Shown here: piece by piece, positions 41,449 to 51,287 of the stretch
How positions within the stretch are numbered: the stretch's first letter is position 1
Layout of the letters: every line of letters starts with the position of its first letter
Source of the DNA: Streptomyces sp. NBC_01381
Lineage (GTDB): Bacteria > Actinomycetota > Actinomycetes > Streptomycetales > Streptomycetaceae
NCBI RefSeq assembly: GCF_026340305.1
Contig: NZ_JAPEPI010000001.1
Span: forward strand, 1,426,001 to 1,490,000
Direction of reading: 5' to 3'
Length of the DNA stretch: 64,000 bases
Notes under the pieces: generated by a model
The model's input: only the letters and a program-made list of their open reading frames with translations
What the model was told of the DNA's origin: nothing
The model's database searches: none
Position numbers and translations under genes: made by a program

Positions 41449-42990
41449 TCAGTCCTCTCCCATGATCATCCAGTTGACCAAGGTCTTCGTGTTGTTGGTG
41501 CGGTAGAGCCAGATCGTCAGCCCGCTGGCCGAGACACCGGTGACGCCGACGCCCAGGACCTTGTCGCCAGGCGCCGAGGTGACCGGGGTGACGAAGGCGC
41601 GGTGGTTGGCGCCCTTGATATTGCCGCCGGTCAGAGTGACCGAGGTGGGCTTGTTCGGCACGGGGGTGATGGTGGAGGTACCGATGGAGATGTTGTCTGC
41701 CCGCAGTACGCCGGCCGCCCGGATGGCGGGCGCGGACACCGTTGCTGTCTTGTCCGTGAGGGTCAGGCTGCCGCCGTTGCCCTGGAGTTGTGCCACGTTC
41801 TTGTTGAGGAACAAGCGGCCACCCACCGCTTCGGCCCCCTTGACCGTGATGCGTTCCGCGGCAAAGAAGTCGTTGCCGAAGAACGTGCGCCACCTGTAAG
41901 TGCCCCCGCTGTCGGGGTCGGTGAAGCTGCCGGAGTTGATGCCGATGTTCGCATCCGAGGTGCTGCCGCTGACGTTGACGAACGCCTGGTTCGTTCCGTC
42001 CACGGAGGACCAGTAGATGTAGGGGTAGGCGGCGTTGGGTTCCATACCGATGCTGGAGCCGTTGCTGCCGATCGCCCGAAGCCGCGAGGCGCTGAGAACA
42101 AGCCGGGGCCCGTCTGCCGCGGTCTGGATGGTGGCGCCGGTGATGGTCTTGCCGTTGATCGCGTTTGCGTCGAGCTTCTCCGCTGTGATGGACCCGGTCT
42201 TGATGTGGGTCGCCTCGACCGCCCCTGCTCTGATCTTGGCGGCCGTCACCGAGTTCGCAGCCAACTGGTCGGCAGTCACCGACAGGGCAGCCAGCTTGTC
42301 GGTGGTGACCGCGAGCGTGGCGATCTTCTCTGCGGTGACACTGAGCGCGGTGAGCTTGTCGGTGGTGACAGCCCCCGCTGCGACCTTGGTCTCGGTGACC
42401 GCACCCAACGCGATCTTCGCCTCGGTGATCGCCTGCTGGGCGATCTTGGTCTCGGTGATGATCCCGTCGAGGACGTCCTGGGCGACGACAGCCGCTGGCC
42501 CTACCGGCCCCACGGTGCCGGAAGGCTGCGCACTGGCAGTGCCCGACAGGTTCCGAGCCAGCAGCCGCACATGGACAGGAGCCTCGGCAGGGATGGGTAC
42601 GGTGCCACCCCGCGGGGACTCGAACGTGCTGACCTGAGTCTCCTGAGCGGGCTCGAAGCCATCGGTGGCCGAGGCGTGGACCTCGACGCGGGAGAAGTCC
42701 AGCGGAGTCACATCGGCATCCATGAACAGGCCATCCCACGTGACGGCCACACCACCGAGGACCGGAGTGAGCGTGGGAGCGGTGGGTATGGGTGGGGGCG
42801 GTCCGTTGACGTGCACGATGCCGCTCGTGCCGTCTGCCTGCTGGCCGATGACCGCACGCAGCGAGCCGTTCTCGTCGTACACGTCGACGGCGCCGTTCTC
42901 GAGACTGGCGTTGGCGAGCTTGGGGGAGCGGATCGCCGTACGGAGGAGCTTCTCCAGGCGGGCGAGCCGAGTACCTATGTCTGAGGGCAA
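41449..42990 (-). CDS. Phage tail fibre/minor tail protein
   Basis: 513 residues from a TTG. N-terminal IGTRLARLEKLLRTA segment, a fibronectin-like region (residues 60-150), then repeated AVTTDKL/SVTAEKI/ITEAKI units (about 165-280) forming a regular fibre shaft, then a beta-rich C-terminal tip. The repeats are characteristic of siphovirus fibres that contact the host surface. Its position after the hub and distal genes agrees. Confidence 0.82.
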   Translation of the reverse strand: MPSDIGTRLARLEKLLRTAIRSPKLANASLENGAVDVYDENGSLRAVIGQQADGTSGIVHVNGPPPPIPTAPTLTPVLGGVAVTWDGLFMDADVTPLDFSRVEVHASATDGFEPAQETQVSTFESPRGGTVPIPAEAPVHVRLLARNLSGTASAQPSGTVGPVGPAAVVAQDVLDGIITETKIAQQAITEAKIALGAVTETKVAAGAVTTDKLTALSVTAEKIATLAVTTDKLAALSVTADQLAANSVTAAKIRAGAVEATHIKTGSITAEKLDANAINGKTITGATIQTAADGPRLVLSASRLRAIGSNGSSIGMEPNAAYPYIYWSSVDGTNQAFVNVSGSTSDANIGINSGSFTDPDSGGTYRWRTFFGNDFFAAERITVKGAEAVGGRLFLNKNVAQLQGNGGSLTLTDKTATVSAPAIRAAGVLRADNISIGTSTITPVPNKPTSVTLTGGNIKGANHRAFVTPVTSAPGDKVLGVGVTGVSASGLTIWLYRTNNTKTLVNWMIMGED

Positions 42991-43005
42991 AGAGATGGTC
43001 CTTGA

Positions 43006-44097
43006 TCAGGCGGCGGTGGCGTACTGGTGGGCGCCGGCCGGTTCGAGTTGGATGGTGGCGGTCTCGCCCTGGCTGGTGTCGGGGCGGATGGTGTAGCCGG
43101 TGATGCGGCACCACCCGGACCAGTTGGTCCACTGATCGCGGACACTGACCTGCACGTCATCACCGATCTGCCACGACCCGATCGGCGCAGAGGGATGGTC
43201 CCGGACAGTGATCTCCTCTACCTGCCCGAGGTTCTGGCGCCAGGCGCGCTCCGCTTTCGCCCGCTGCGCGAGCACGTCACGGCCGCGCACGTCGGGTAGC
43301 TCGATGAGGTGCTCCAGGCGCAGCCGCCTATTGCGGACGGCTTCGATGGCGCGCTGCTGGGCGCGGCCCTCACCGGTGCCGGTGGCGATGACAACCTGCG
43401 CGTATTCGTCGGCGCTGTAGGTGACCGGCGTGGAGTCGATGATGTTGATGCCGGACCCGAAGGCAATGTCCGTGCGGCGGGCGCCAAGCCGCGGGTAGCC
43501 GAGACGGATACGGCGTACCGGCTGGTGGTTGTGGTCCCACCAGGTGCCGCAGGTGTAGTCCGGCGAGTTCGGGTCCTTCACTAGATCGTCGAGCAGGTCG
43601 CCGAGTACCGGGTTCTCCCACCAGCGTGAATGCCACGGCTCGGCCGGTGTACCTACGGTCGCCTTCGACGTCGTGTTGTCCACGCTCACGCCGAGGTCCC
43701 CGTCCGGGACGGACTGCGCGTAGGCGGCAATGTCGCGGATGACCTTGCACGGGTCGGCGCGGACGTACGGGCCGCGGCCGCCGAGCTCCCCGTCGAGGTC
43801 GTGCCGGTGGTGGAAGTACGAGGACCAGCCTGCGGCCTCGATCTTCATCTCGTTGCCCTCGGGCTCGGTCTGCCAGATGATGCCGCCCCAGCGCAGCAGC
43901 CCGTTGCGCTCCACATACAGCAGCGTGTTGCCCGGGTCCGTGAGTTCGGGATGCGACCACACCAGTCGGGGTGAAAGAGCCCCTCGCAGCTGCCCCGGCC
44001 CATTCAGTTCGGGTCCGAACTCGACACCCGTCAAAGGGAGATGCGGGGAGAGCCATTCCCCGGTGAGGGCGTTCTGCGTCATGTAGCGGTAGGCCAC
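43006..44097 (-). CDS. Phage tail hub protein (Gp37-like)
   Basis: 363 residues from a GTG. LTGVEFGPELNGPGQLRGAL, LLYVERNGLLRWGGIIW, ADPCKVIRDIAAYAQS and a C-terminal QIGDDVQVSVRDQW segment fit the ReqiPepy6 Gp37-like tail-hub/tip family of actinophages. Membership places it at the tip of the tail tube. It directly follows the 44102-45034 gene. Confidence 0.78.
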   Translation of the reverse strand: MAYRYMTQNALTGEWLSPHLPLTGVEFGPELNGPGQLRGALSPRLVWSHPELTDPGNTLLYVERNGLLRWGGIIWQTEPEGNEMKIEAAGWSSYFHHRHDLDGELGGRGPYVRADPCKVIRDIAAYAQSVPDGDLGVSVDNTTSKATVGTPAEPWHSRWWENPVLGDLLDDLVKDPNSPDYTCGTWWDHNHQPVRRIRLGYPRLGARRTDIAFGSGINIIDSTPVTYSADEYAQVVIATGTGEGRAQQRAIEAVRNRRLRLEHLIELPDVRGRDVLAQRAKAERAWRQNLGQVEEITVRDHPSAPIGSWQIGDDVQVSVRDQWTNWSGWCRITGYTIRPDTSQGETATIQLEPAGAHQYATAA

Positions 44098-44101
44098 CCG
44101 C

Positions 44102-45034
44102 TCACACCGCGCCTTCGGTGAACTCGATGTCTGTGATGATCGACGTGCCGCCGTCCACGCTCAGGTCGCCCTTCCAGTTCGCGGACATGGACGCCTGCAT
44201 GTACAGGGTCTGCGTGGTTCCCCGGTAGGAGGCGGGCAGCGTGATGGTGTCGGCGACGACGGCGGTGGAGCGGCGTACGACCTTGCCCTGGTTGTCGTCG
44301 ACGACGGTGTCCTGGCCCTCGATGCTGCCGAACACCGGCTGCAGGCGGCCGTAGAGGGAGTCGAAGTCCATGCGCAGGCCGGCCAGGGTGATGGTGAGGA
44401 TCAGCTTCGTGGCCCACTCCGGCACCGGTATCTGCCAGCGGGCGTCCGGCGGCCAGTTGTGCCACTTGTCGTCATCGCGCCACGCCTTGGTGAGCTTGCT
44501 CGGATATGCCGTGTAGAGCGTGCGCTCGCGGCGGGGGTTGGCCACTTTCCGCAGGTCACGGATCATCGCTGCCGTGATGGTGCCGGTGTTCGCCGGGATG
44601 TCGAGGCGCGCCAACCCAACCCCCGTCACGCCCTTGGGCACCGAGGTGGTGGTGGAGGAGACGTTGGGGATGACGTCGAAGAAGTTGATCGCATCCTTTG
44701 CCGGATCCAGACCGCCCTCGAACTCCGGGTCCTGTACGCGCAGCACGATCAGGTCCGAACGCGGCACCGCACCCGTCGGCGCGATCGGCACCGTGGACGG
44801 GCCGATGTTGTACGCGGTGTAGGAGCCCTGCCACATGTTGGCCTTCCCGCGGATCACCGCCGAACCATCCCCGACCTGCACACCACCCCCAGGCACCGGC
44901 AGGGAAGTGACCTTCAGGTCGCCAGCTTCGGTGACCCCTTCAGCACCGTGACTGAGGTCCTTGATCATCTGCCGGAATGTCTGGGCAGAGTGGGTGGCGC
45001 CGTCCACCAGCAGAGGGGCTTGCGCGAGCGTCAT
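44102..45034 (-). CDS. Phage tail protein (baseplate/fibre base)
   Basis: 310 residues. LLVDGATHSAQTFRQMIKDLSHGAEGVT and VQVGDGSAVIRGKANMWQGSYTAYN are typical of the upper-baseplate protein that follows the distal tail gene in actinophages; GTITAAMIRDLRKV is a further recurring segment. Its C-terminal 100 residues are beta-rich. Confidence 0.72.
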   Translation of the reverse strand: MTLAQAPLLVDGATHSAQTFRQMIKDLSHGAEGVTEAGDLKVTSLPVPGGGVQVGDGSAVIRGKANMWQGSYTAYNIGPSTVPIAPTGAVPRSDLIVLRVQDPEFEGGLDPAKDAINFFDVIPNVSSTTTSVPKGVTGVGLARLDIPANTGTITAAMIRDLRKVANPRRERTLYTAYPSKLTKAWRDDDKWHNWPPDARWQIPVPEWATKLILTITLAGLRMDFDSLYGRLQPVFGSIEGQDTVVDDNQGKVVRRSTAVVADTITLPASYRGTTQTLYMQASMSANWKGDLSVDGGTSIITDIEFTEGAV

Positions 45035-45054
45035 TGAGGGAGGACTCCTTGTAT

Positions 45055-45939
45055 CTAGAGAGCGGTGTAAGCGGCACGCCAGGCCACGGTGAGGCGGGCG
45101 GATGCGGTCGGGTCGGACGCGGTCCAGCGGATCTCGCTGCGGCCCGGAGGCAGGCGGAAGGCCTCAAGGTTCGACGTGGTGGCGACACTGCCGCCGTTCT
45201 CCCGGGTCACCGTGCACCGGCCGGGCCGGGTATCAACCCGCGCCCACTGCCCGGCGGCGAGCGTCACGTTCAACGCCACCGAACGCCCCGTCTCCACATG
45301 CGTAATGACCGGGTTGGCGCACGGCCCATACACGGTGACCACCGGGTGCGTGTCGAGGTTCCCGACGTTGGTGACCCAGCCCGGCCGGTTCTGCCCCGAC
45401 GGATTACCGCTCGTCACACGGATCGGAGCCTGCACGGGCGCGGTGAAGCCACCGCCGGACAGCCAGCCCAGCCGCAACTGCTCCCGCTCCTCGACATCGG
45501 CGTAATACCGCGGATCGGTCGCGAACTCGATGTCCAGAGGGATCCACCCGAGGGCGGCCTTCTCCCACGAATCCTCCAGCTTCCGCAGCCTGCCGAACAG
45601 GACACGCACCGGGCTGCCAGGCCACTTGATGCGCAACGGCATCACCGCCCCACCCCGCGTACGGACCCGAGGGTCATCAGCGGCCAACTGGAGGTCGGCG
45701 AGTATCTGCCGTCCAGCAGCGGGATCGCCGGGGGTCTTGATGGCGCAGTCGATGCGGATGGTCCGCGCCTCATACCAGTCCGGGGCCGGCCACGCCCCAT
45801 CAGCGTTCGGCCGCTCCACCAGTTCCCCGCGCACCGCAGGCCGGGCCAGGCCAGTGATCTCCGCGATCGGAATCTGCGTGTTGTGGCCGAGCCGGATGCC
45901 ACCGAACTCGAGCTGAAAGTCCTTGAGTTCACTGCTCAT
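45055..45939 (-). CDS. Distal tail protein (Dit-like)
   Basis: 294 residues. MSSELKDFQLEFGGIRLG opens like siphovirus Dit proteins; DWYEARTIRIDCAIKT, PLRIKWPGSPVRVLFGRLRKLE and a galectin-like C-terminal half (GNLDTHPVVTVYGPC) follow. The ATG overlaps the tape-measure stop (ATGA). It forms the ring joining the tail tube to the tip. Confidence 0.8.
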   Translation of the reverse strand: MSSELKDFQLEFGGIRLGHNTQIPIAEITGLARPAVRGELVERPNADGAWPAPDWYEARTIRIDCAIKTPGDPAAGRQILADLQLAADDPRVRTRGGAVMPLRIKWPGSPVRVLFGRLRKLEDSWEKAALGWIPLDIEFATDPRYYADVEEREQLRLGWLSGGGFTAPVQAPIRVTSGNPSGQNRPGWVTNVGNLDTHPVVTVYGPCANPVITHVETGRSVALNVTLAAGQWARVDTRPGRCTVTRENGGSVATTSNLEAFRLPPGRSEIRWTASDPTASARLTVAWRAAYTAL

Positions 45940-48900
45940 CGCAGGACGCCTCCTCGGCGGGCCCGGCGCATCTGATAGGCGACCGTGGAGGCAATGTCGT
46001 CGGCGTTCGCTCCGGCGCGAGTGACGTGGATGGTCTGCTGGCCGATCGCCGGTGCCTGATGCACGACCACGACCCGCGCACGCCCATCGGTGGCATTGAC
46101 GAGGCGGCGTGGAGCCAACCCGCACCCGAACCGGTCCGCGGTCTCGGCAAGGACCCCCGTAGCCCGGCCCCGCTTCGCAGCAGCGTGCGGAATGTAGGAC
46201 TCGCCGCCCGTCTCCGGCTCCGCGAACTTGATCAGCCCACGCTGAGAGGAGTAGACGCCCGGCTCCCAAACGCCGCCGTCGGCATACGCCTTGCCCGCGT
46301 TGGCCTTGACGAGATCGGCGAGGAACCGGTCGGCCTTGCCCGTTTTCTTTATCTGCCCCTTTGCCTTGTTGGCGATCTCGATGAGCCGGTCCTCGTCGAT
46401 CCCCGCCGACTCGGCCACCGAATGAATGCCACGCCCCTTGGCCAGGGCACCGATGAGCTTCACGAAGTCGCCGAGCTGATCCGAATCGAGAGTCTTCCCG
46501 GCAGCCTGGGCCGCGCTGTTGGCCTGCTTCGCCTTCTTCTTGTCGCGCACGGCCTGCGCGGCGAGCACCTCAGCGTTCTCGTCGCCCTGCTCGGCCAGCC
46601 GCGTCGCCAAGGCCCCGTACCCGCTGGAGGCCAGTTTGGCGAGGTTGTTCTGGAAGGTCGTGGAGTCCTTGACCGCGTTCTGGAGCTGGCCTGTGTAGTC
46701 GCCCAGTGTCGCCTTCGCGGTGCCGGCGAGCTTGGTGAGCTGCGCGGCCATCGACTTCACGTACTTGTTGGAGCCGCGGGCCATCTTGCGGGTGAGCGCA
46801 ACACCGTCCTCACCCATCTCCTCCAACGCCTTGGCGACATCGGTACCGGCCCGTCGGGACACGGTCGCAAGGTCGTTGCGCCAAGCCGAGGCGGTACGCA
46901 CCGAGCGGCGCAGGTTCCGCTCGAACATGCCCAGGTCGAAGTGCTCGTTGCCGCCCTTGCCCTTGCGCTGCGACTTGGAGACGACCTCAGAGATCCCGAA
47001 CCCGGAATCACCGAGGGGCTGGTACGACCAATTCGACAACCCGCCGCCCGCGTACCACTCGACATCGCCGCCGAAGCGCCGCACGACCTCCTCGACGATG
47101 GCCTTACTGCGGGGCCGCTTGCCTGCGGCCAACGGCACGTAGGCCTCGCCGTGTGTCTCGGGCTCCGCCCACACCCGCATCGCACCGGCCGGTGCGATCT
47201 GCGCGACGTGGTTCTCGCGCACACCACCGTTCGCATAGAAGTCGAGGACAGACCCACGCGCCTGCGGGGCCTGGATCAAGTCCGGGACGCCGTTGCCGTC
47301 CCGGTCTGAACTCGTCGGCTTCAGAAAGACTCCGATGCCGATTGACCGGCCACTGATCCCATTGATCGCGCCCTGGATTCGGCTCGCCGCGTCCGTAGCT
47401 CCGGTCGTGGGCACGGTGACGGTGACGTTCTTACTGCCCGGCACCTCGGCGATCTTGAAACCGAGGTCCTCAAGCTGCTTACGAGCCGCCCCAGTCGGCG
47501 CGCTCACCGTGACGCTCTTACCGCCCGGGACACCGGCAATCTTCTGCTTAACCGCCTCCAGGCTGTCGATCGTCGCCTGCGTCGAAGCAGTCACGTTGAC
47601 GTGCTTGCCGCCCGGCGTCTGCGCGATCTTCGCGATCAGGGAGTCCAGATCCGTGCGCGCCAGGTCCGTGGGGGCGGTGACCTCCACCCTGCGGTCTTTC
47701 AAGTCCTTGATCTTGAAGCCGAGCTTCTCAAGATCCTCGCGCGCATCGTTCGACAGCGTGGAGATCGTGATGGTCTTCTTGTCCGGCTGAGCCTTCAACG
47801 CCTGCTGCACAGCGATGAGTTCAGCCATCGCCTCGTCCATGCCGGCCGTCTGCAGCAGGATCGACACCTGCGAGGGGACCAGACCGGCGTTGTCGGCGAG
47901 CTTCGCGGCCGCCTCGGCGGACAAGCCGAAGCCCTCAGCAGTGGAGATCGCCGAATCGCGGGCCGTCTCCATCTGCTTCTGCGCGGCCTGCAACGCCTCC
48001 GGAACGGACTTCCCGTTCGCCTCCGCGTACTGGTAGGCCGCGAGCGCAGCATCTGCGGAGTTCGTCGACAGGCCCTGCAGCAGGTCGTACAGCTTCTGCC
48101 CGTTGCGGGTGACCGTGGACAGCGAACCATCCATGTTCAACAGGGACTTGCCGTACCCCTGCGCGTTGTCGACGCCCCCCTTCAACGCCTCGGCCGCATC
48201 CGACACCGACCGGTTCAACCGTGCCTCGGCCGCGGACAGATTCACCGAGCCGCCAGCCAGGATGTTCAGCGCGTCATGGAGGGCTCGGGCACGGGTATCG
48301 GCGTCTGCCGTGGTGTCCGACAGGCGGCGCATCGCGTCAGAGAACTTCCCGAACGGACCCACCGCATCGCCTGCGGACCGGCCCGCGGCACCATTCACGT
48401 CAGCAAGATCGCGGGCATCCTGCACGGCCTCGGACATCTCACCCTTGACGGAGCCGAGGGCCTCCGCAGCATCATGTGCGCGCTGGCCCACGTCGTTGTA
48501 CATGACGCCGCCGCCCTTGACCGGCTCCAGGTTGATCGCGGCGACGTCCTCCATGCGCTTCTGGAGCTGTGCCAGGCCGTCGTCCTGGCTGAGGTAGGCG
48601 TCCGTGAGCTGCTTGATGGGCACCCCGGCCGTCTTCATGACGTCGACCAGGCGCTCCTTGCCGTCGAGGACCTTGGTGTCCATCAACTGCTGCGCGGCTG
48701 CGGTACGGACGCTCTCTGTCACGGCGCCGTTCGACTCGCGCAGCGCCTGGGTGAGGCTGCTGATCCGCGACTGGTGCTCGGCCGCCGCCTGGGCGGCTTT
48801 CTGCTGGTGGGAGGCGAGCATCGACAGCCCGACGCCTGCGGCGGCGAGCGCCACACCCCACGGTCCGCCGAGTGCACCCATGAGGCCGCGGGCCGCTCCA

Positions 48901-50888
48901 CCGACACCAGTGCCGATCGCACGCGCCACTCCGGTGATCGGTCCGTTGGCGTTGCGGAACGCGGATGCCATCTGACCCACTACCGGAATGCGGGTCTGCA
49001 TCACCGCGAGGGCCTGGCCGATCCGGCCGATGGACTGTCCCTGCGCGGCTGCGAGTGTCTGCTGGAGTTTCATCTGGTCCCCGAGGGACCGATATGCGCC
49101 CACGACGGGCCCGGACACGGTCTGTCCGAGCCGCGACATCATGGGTGCGACACGGCGCGCCATGAGCATCGCGATGATCGCCGTCTGTACTGGCCCCGGC
49201 AGCGCCCCGAACCCGCGCACCAGTCCGGCCACGACATGCCCGATCGGGACCAGCGCACCCGACACCGTGCGAGCAGCCGACGAGACCAGGTTCAGTGCGG
49301 TGACGATGATGTCGAGCGCGGTCCCGCCCGCATCGGCCTCCTCGGCCACATCGCTGATGGCGTCGGCGACGGGGGAGACGGCGGAGCCGACGTTGCGCAG
49401 GATGTCGATGACGGCGCGGCCGCCGTTGATGAGGACGTTGAACCCCGCAGCTGCGGCGTCGAAGGCAAGGTCCTTCAGCGGCCCGCCCAAACCGCCCAGC
49501 GAAGCACCGACCTCGGCAAAGCCCGCCGAGACAGCCTTGGACACCGACGGGCCGGCCAACGTGTACAGGTCGTGCACGTAGTCGATGGCGGCCGCCATGC
49601 CGGGAGTGGCAGCGGCCATCCCGGAGGTCAGGAGGCGTGTGACCTTCTCCAGGCCGGGTGCGGCCGCCGTGTAGAGGACCTGCCCGGTGTTCGAGGCTTG
49701 GGTCTTGAGCTGGCTGACCGCACCCGCCAGCCCCTTGGTCTGCGATGCGGCGATCTCCCCGGCCGCGCCGGTACGGGCGATGGCCGTGTGCATCTGGTCG
49801 AAAGACTCGACACCCTGGTGCGCCAGCGCCGACGCACCCGCGAGTGCAGGCTTGCCGACCACGTCGGCGAGGGAACCCAGGAAGTCCTTCTGAGACATCC
49901 GGTTCTGGGCCTGCTCGAAGCCCTCGATGACCGTACGCAGGCCCTTGAAATTGCCCTGCGTGTCCCACGCTTCGATGCCGAGCTCGGCCAGGCCCCGCTT
50001 CATCCGGGCCGTGGGCCGGGACAGGTTGGTGAGCATCCCGCGCAGGGACGTGCCTGCCTTGGAGCCGAGGATGCCGGAGCGGGCCAGCATCGCCACCGCA
50101 GCCGACGTGTCCTCGATCGAGATGCCCAGCTGGGCGGCGACCGGGCCCGTGTAGGACATCGCGTAGTAGATGTCCTGCAGCCCGCCAGAGGCGGCGTTCG
50201 CCGACGCTGCCAGCACATCGGCGGCACGGCCTGCGTTGTTCGAGCTGAGCCCGAACTGGTCCATGACGTCGCCCAGATACCGGGCGGCGTCCGCAGCCGA
50301 GAGGTTGTCGGCCGCGGCGAGCTGCATCGCAGCCCGCGCGTTCGCGATGGACGACGTACTGGTCTGGCCGGCCTTGGCCAGCTCCAGCATCGAGTCCGCG
50401 GCCTTCGCCGCGGACGTGCCGGGAATCTTGAGGTCGGCGCCAAGCTCGCGGGCCTTCGCCGCGGCCTGCACCATCTCCAGGCCGGAAGCGTTGGTGACCG
50501 CGCCCCACTTGTTGATCGCACGCTGGTACTCGTTGCCTTCTTTCGCGATCTCCGCGAGCCCGGCAACAATTCCTCCGCCGACCAACAGGCCACGGAGGTG
50601 GTGGGCTTCCTGGCGGGCGCCGAGCAGCCCGTGACGGAGCTGCCGCATCGACGTATGCCCGTCCGCACCAACACGGCGCAGACCAGCACGAGCACGATCG
50701 GAATCACGGGTGAGAGCCCGCAGCCCGTTAGAAGAGCCGCGGGCACCTGCCCCGATCTGGTTGAGATTCCGGTTGAGGGAGGCAGTGTCGCGGCCCAGGC
50801 CGCGCATAGCGCGGGAAGCCTGCCGGATCTCCGACAGGAGATGGGAGAAGTCCGCTCGCGCCTGAACGCTGAGCGTGTACGACGACAC
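45936..50888 (-). CDS. Tail tape measure protein
   Basis: 1650 residues from a GTG. N-terminal coiled coil (residues 1-120), then the TP901 core domain (TNASGLEMVQAAAKARELGADLK, DMHTAIA-like, GILGSKAGTSLRGML), hydrophobic membrane-like stretches around 480-600, repeated small beta units (KKITISTLSND, RVEVTAPTDLA, KHVNVTASTQ) and a C-terminal MRVWAEPETHGEAYVPLA-type element that occurs twice. The gene sets tail length; at about 1.5 Angstrom per residue, a tail near 250 nm would be expected. Confidence 0.92.
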   Translation of the reverse strand: MSSYTLSVQARADFSHLLSEIRQASRAMRGLGRDTASLNRNLNQIGAGARGSSNGLRALTRDSDRARAGLRRVGADGHTSMRQLRHGLLGARQEAHHLRGLLVGGGIVAGLAEIAKEGNEYQRAINKWGAVTNASGLEMVQAAAKARELGADLKIPGTSAAKAADSMLELAKAGQTSTSSIANARAAMQLAAADNLSAADAARYLGDVMDQFGLSSNNAGRAADVLAASANAASGGLQDIYYAMSYTGPVAAQLGISIEDTSAAVAMLARSGILGSKAGTSLRGMLTNLSRPTARMKRGLAELGIEAWDTQGNFKGLRTVIEGFEQAQNRMSQKDFLGSLADVVGKPALAGASALAHQGVESFDQMHTAIARTGAAGEIAASQTKGLAGAVSQLKTQASNTGQVLYTAAAPGLEKVTRLLTSGMAAATPGMAAAIDYVHDLYTLAGPSVSKAVSAGFAEVGASLGGLGGPLKDLAFDAAAAGFNVLINGGRAVIDILRNVGSAVSPVADAISDVAEEADAGGTALDIIVTALNLVSSAARTVSGALVPIGHVVAGLVRGFGALPGPVQTAIIAMLMARRVAPMMSRLGQTVSGPVVGAYRSLGDQMKLQQTLAAAQGQSIGRIGQALAVMQTRIPVVGQMASAFRNANGPITGVARAIGTGVGGAARGLMGALGGPWGVALAAAGVGLSMLASHQQKAAQAAAEHQSRISSLTQALRESNGAVTESVRTAAAQQLMDTKVLDGKERLVDVMKTAGVPIKQLTDAYLSQDDGLAQLQKRMEDVAAINLEPVKGGGVMYNDVGQRAHDAAEALGSVKGEMSEAVQDARDLADVNGAAGRSAGDAVGPFGKFSDAMRRLSDTTADADTRARALHDALNILAGGSVNLSAAEARLNRSVSDAAEALKGGVDNAQGYGKSLLNMDGSLSTVTRNGQKLYDLLQGLSTNSADAALAAYQYAEANGKSVPEALQAAQKQMETARDSAISTAEGFGLSAEAAAKLADNAGLVPSQVSILLQTAGMDEAMAELIAVQQALKAQPDKKTITISTLSNDAREDLEKLGFKIKDLKDRRVEVTAPTDLARTDLDSLIAKIAQTPGGKHVNVTASTQATIDSLEAVKQKIAGVPGGKSVTVSAPTGAARKQLEDLGFKIAEVPGSKNVTVTVPTTGATDAASRIQGAINGISGRSIGIGVFLKPTSSDRDGNGVPDLIQAPQARGSVLDFYANGGVRENHVAQIAPAGAMRVWAEPETHGEAYVPLAAGKRPRSKAIVEEVVRRFGGDVEWYAGGGLSNWSYQPLGDSGFGISEVVSKSQRKGKGGNEHFDLGMFERNLRRSVRTASAWRNDLATVSRRAGTDVAKALEEMGEDGVALTRKMARGSNKYVKSMAAQLTKLAGTAKATLGDYTGQLQNAVKDSTTFQNNLAKLASSGYGALATRLAEQGDENAEVLAAQAVRDKKKAKQANSAAQAAGKTLDSDQLGDFVKLIGALAKGRGIHSVAESAGIDEDRLIEIANKAKGQIKKTGKADRFLADLVKANAGKAYADGGVWEPGVYSSQRGLIKFAEPETGGESYIPHAAAKRGRATGVLAETADRFGCGLAPRRLVNATDGRARVVVVHQAPAIGQQTIHVTRAGANADDIASTVAYQMRRARRGGVLR

Positions 50889-50945
50889 CGTCCGGTGCCC
50901 CTACCTCCCCGCGCCCCTTCTCCTAGCCCCACCCTCAACCACCCA

Positions 50946-51287
50946 CTACCGCCGCACGGTGCGCGGCACCAGGCCGATCCGCACCCCGTACCCGTCCAGG
51001 CCGTCGGGCACCTGGTCCTGCTCGTGCGCGATCAGCTCACACCCAGTGCAGCGCACACTCGTGGTGACGTACGCGAACCGGTCACCACCCTGCTCCTCGT
51101 CCCACTCCGAGGCCCGGGTCCCGCACTGATCGCACACCGTCCGCTGATACGCCACGAACGACAGGGCCTTCGCCCGGTCCAGCTCAGTCCAGCGGCCATC
51201 ACCGGCGCCGAGGAACTGCGAATGCGGGATGCCCCAGCGGTCGCACAGCTCCAACTCAGTACGGAGCTGTACGTCCGTGATCAGCCT
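50946..51287 (-). CDS. Tail assembly chaperone GT extension, made by -1 frameshift
   Basis: 113 codons with no ribosome site or good start, in the -1 frame relative to the upstream chaperone. Reading through the slippery site GGGAAAA (51293-51287) joins VELGK to RLITDVQLRTELELCDRWGIPHS. The extension contains CDQCG and RCTGCE. The G plus extension product would be about 309 residues. This is the lambda G/GT arrangement, immediately before the tape measure. Confidence 0.75.
   Translation of the reverse strand, partial: RLITDVQLRTELELCDRWGIPHSQFLGAGDGRWTELDRAKALSFVAYQRTVCDQCGTRASEWDEEQGGDRFAYVTTSVRCTGCELIAHEQDQVPDGLDGYGVRIGLVPRTVRR

Noticed and set aside
41219-43132. A 637-codon minus-strand frame over the fibre gene
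   Set aside because: Only its last 66 codons (zinc-ribbon protein) look like a protein; the rest is His/Arg-rich shadow of the fibre gene in another frame.
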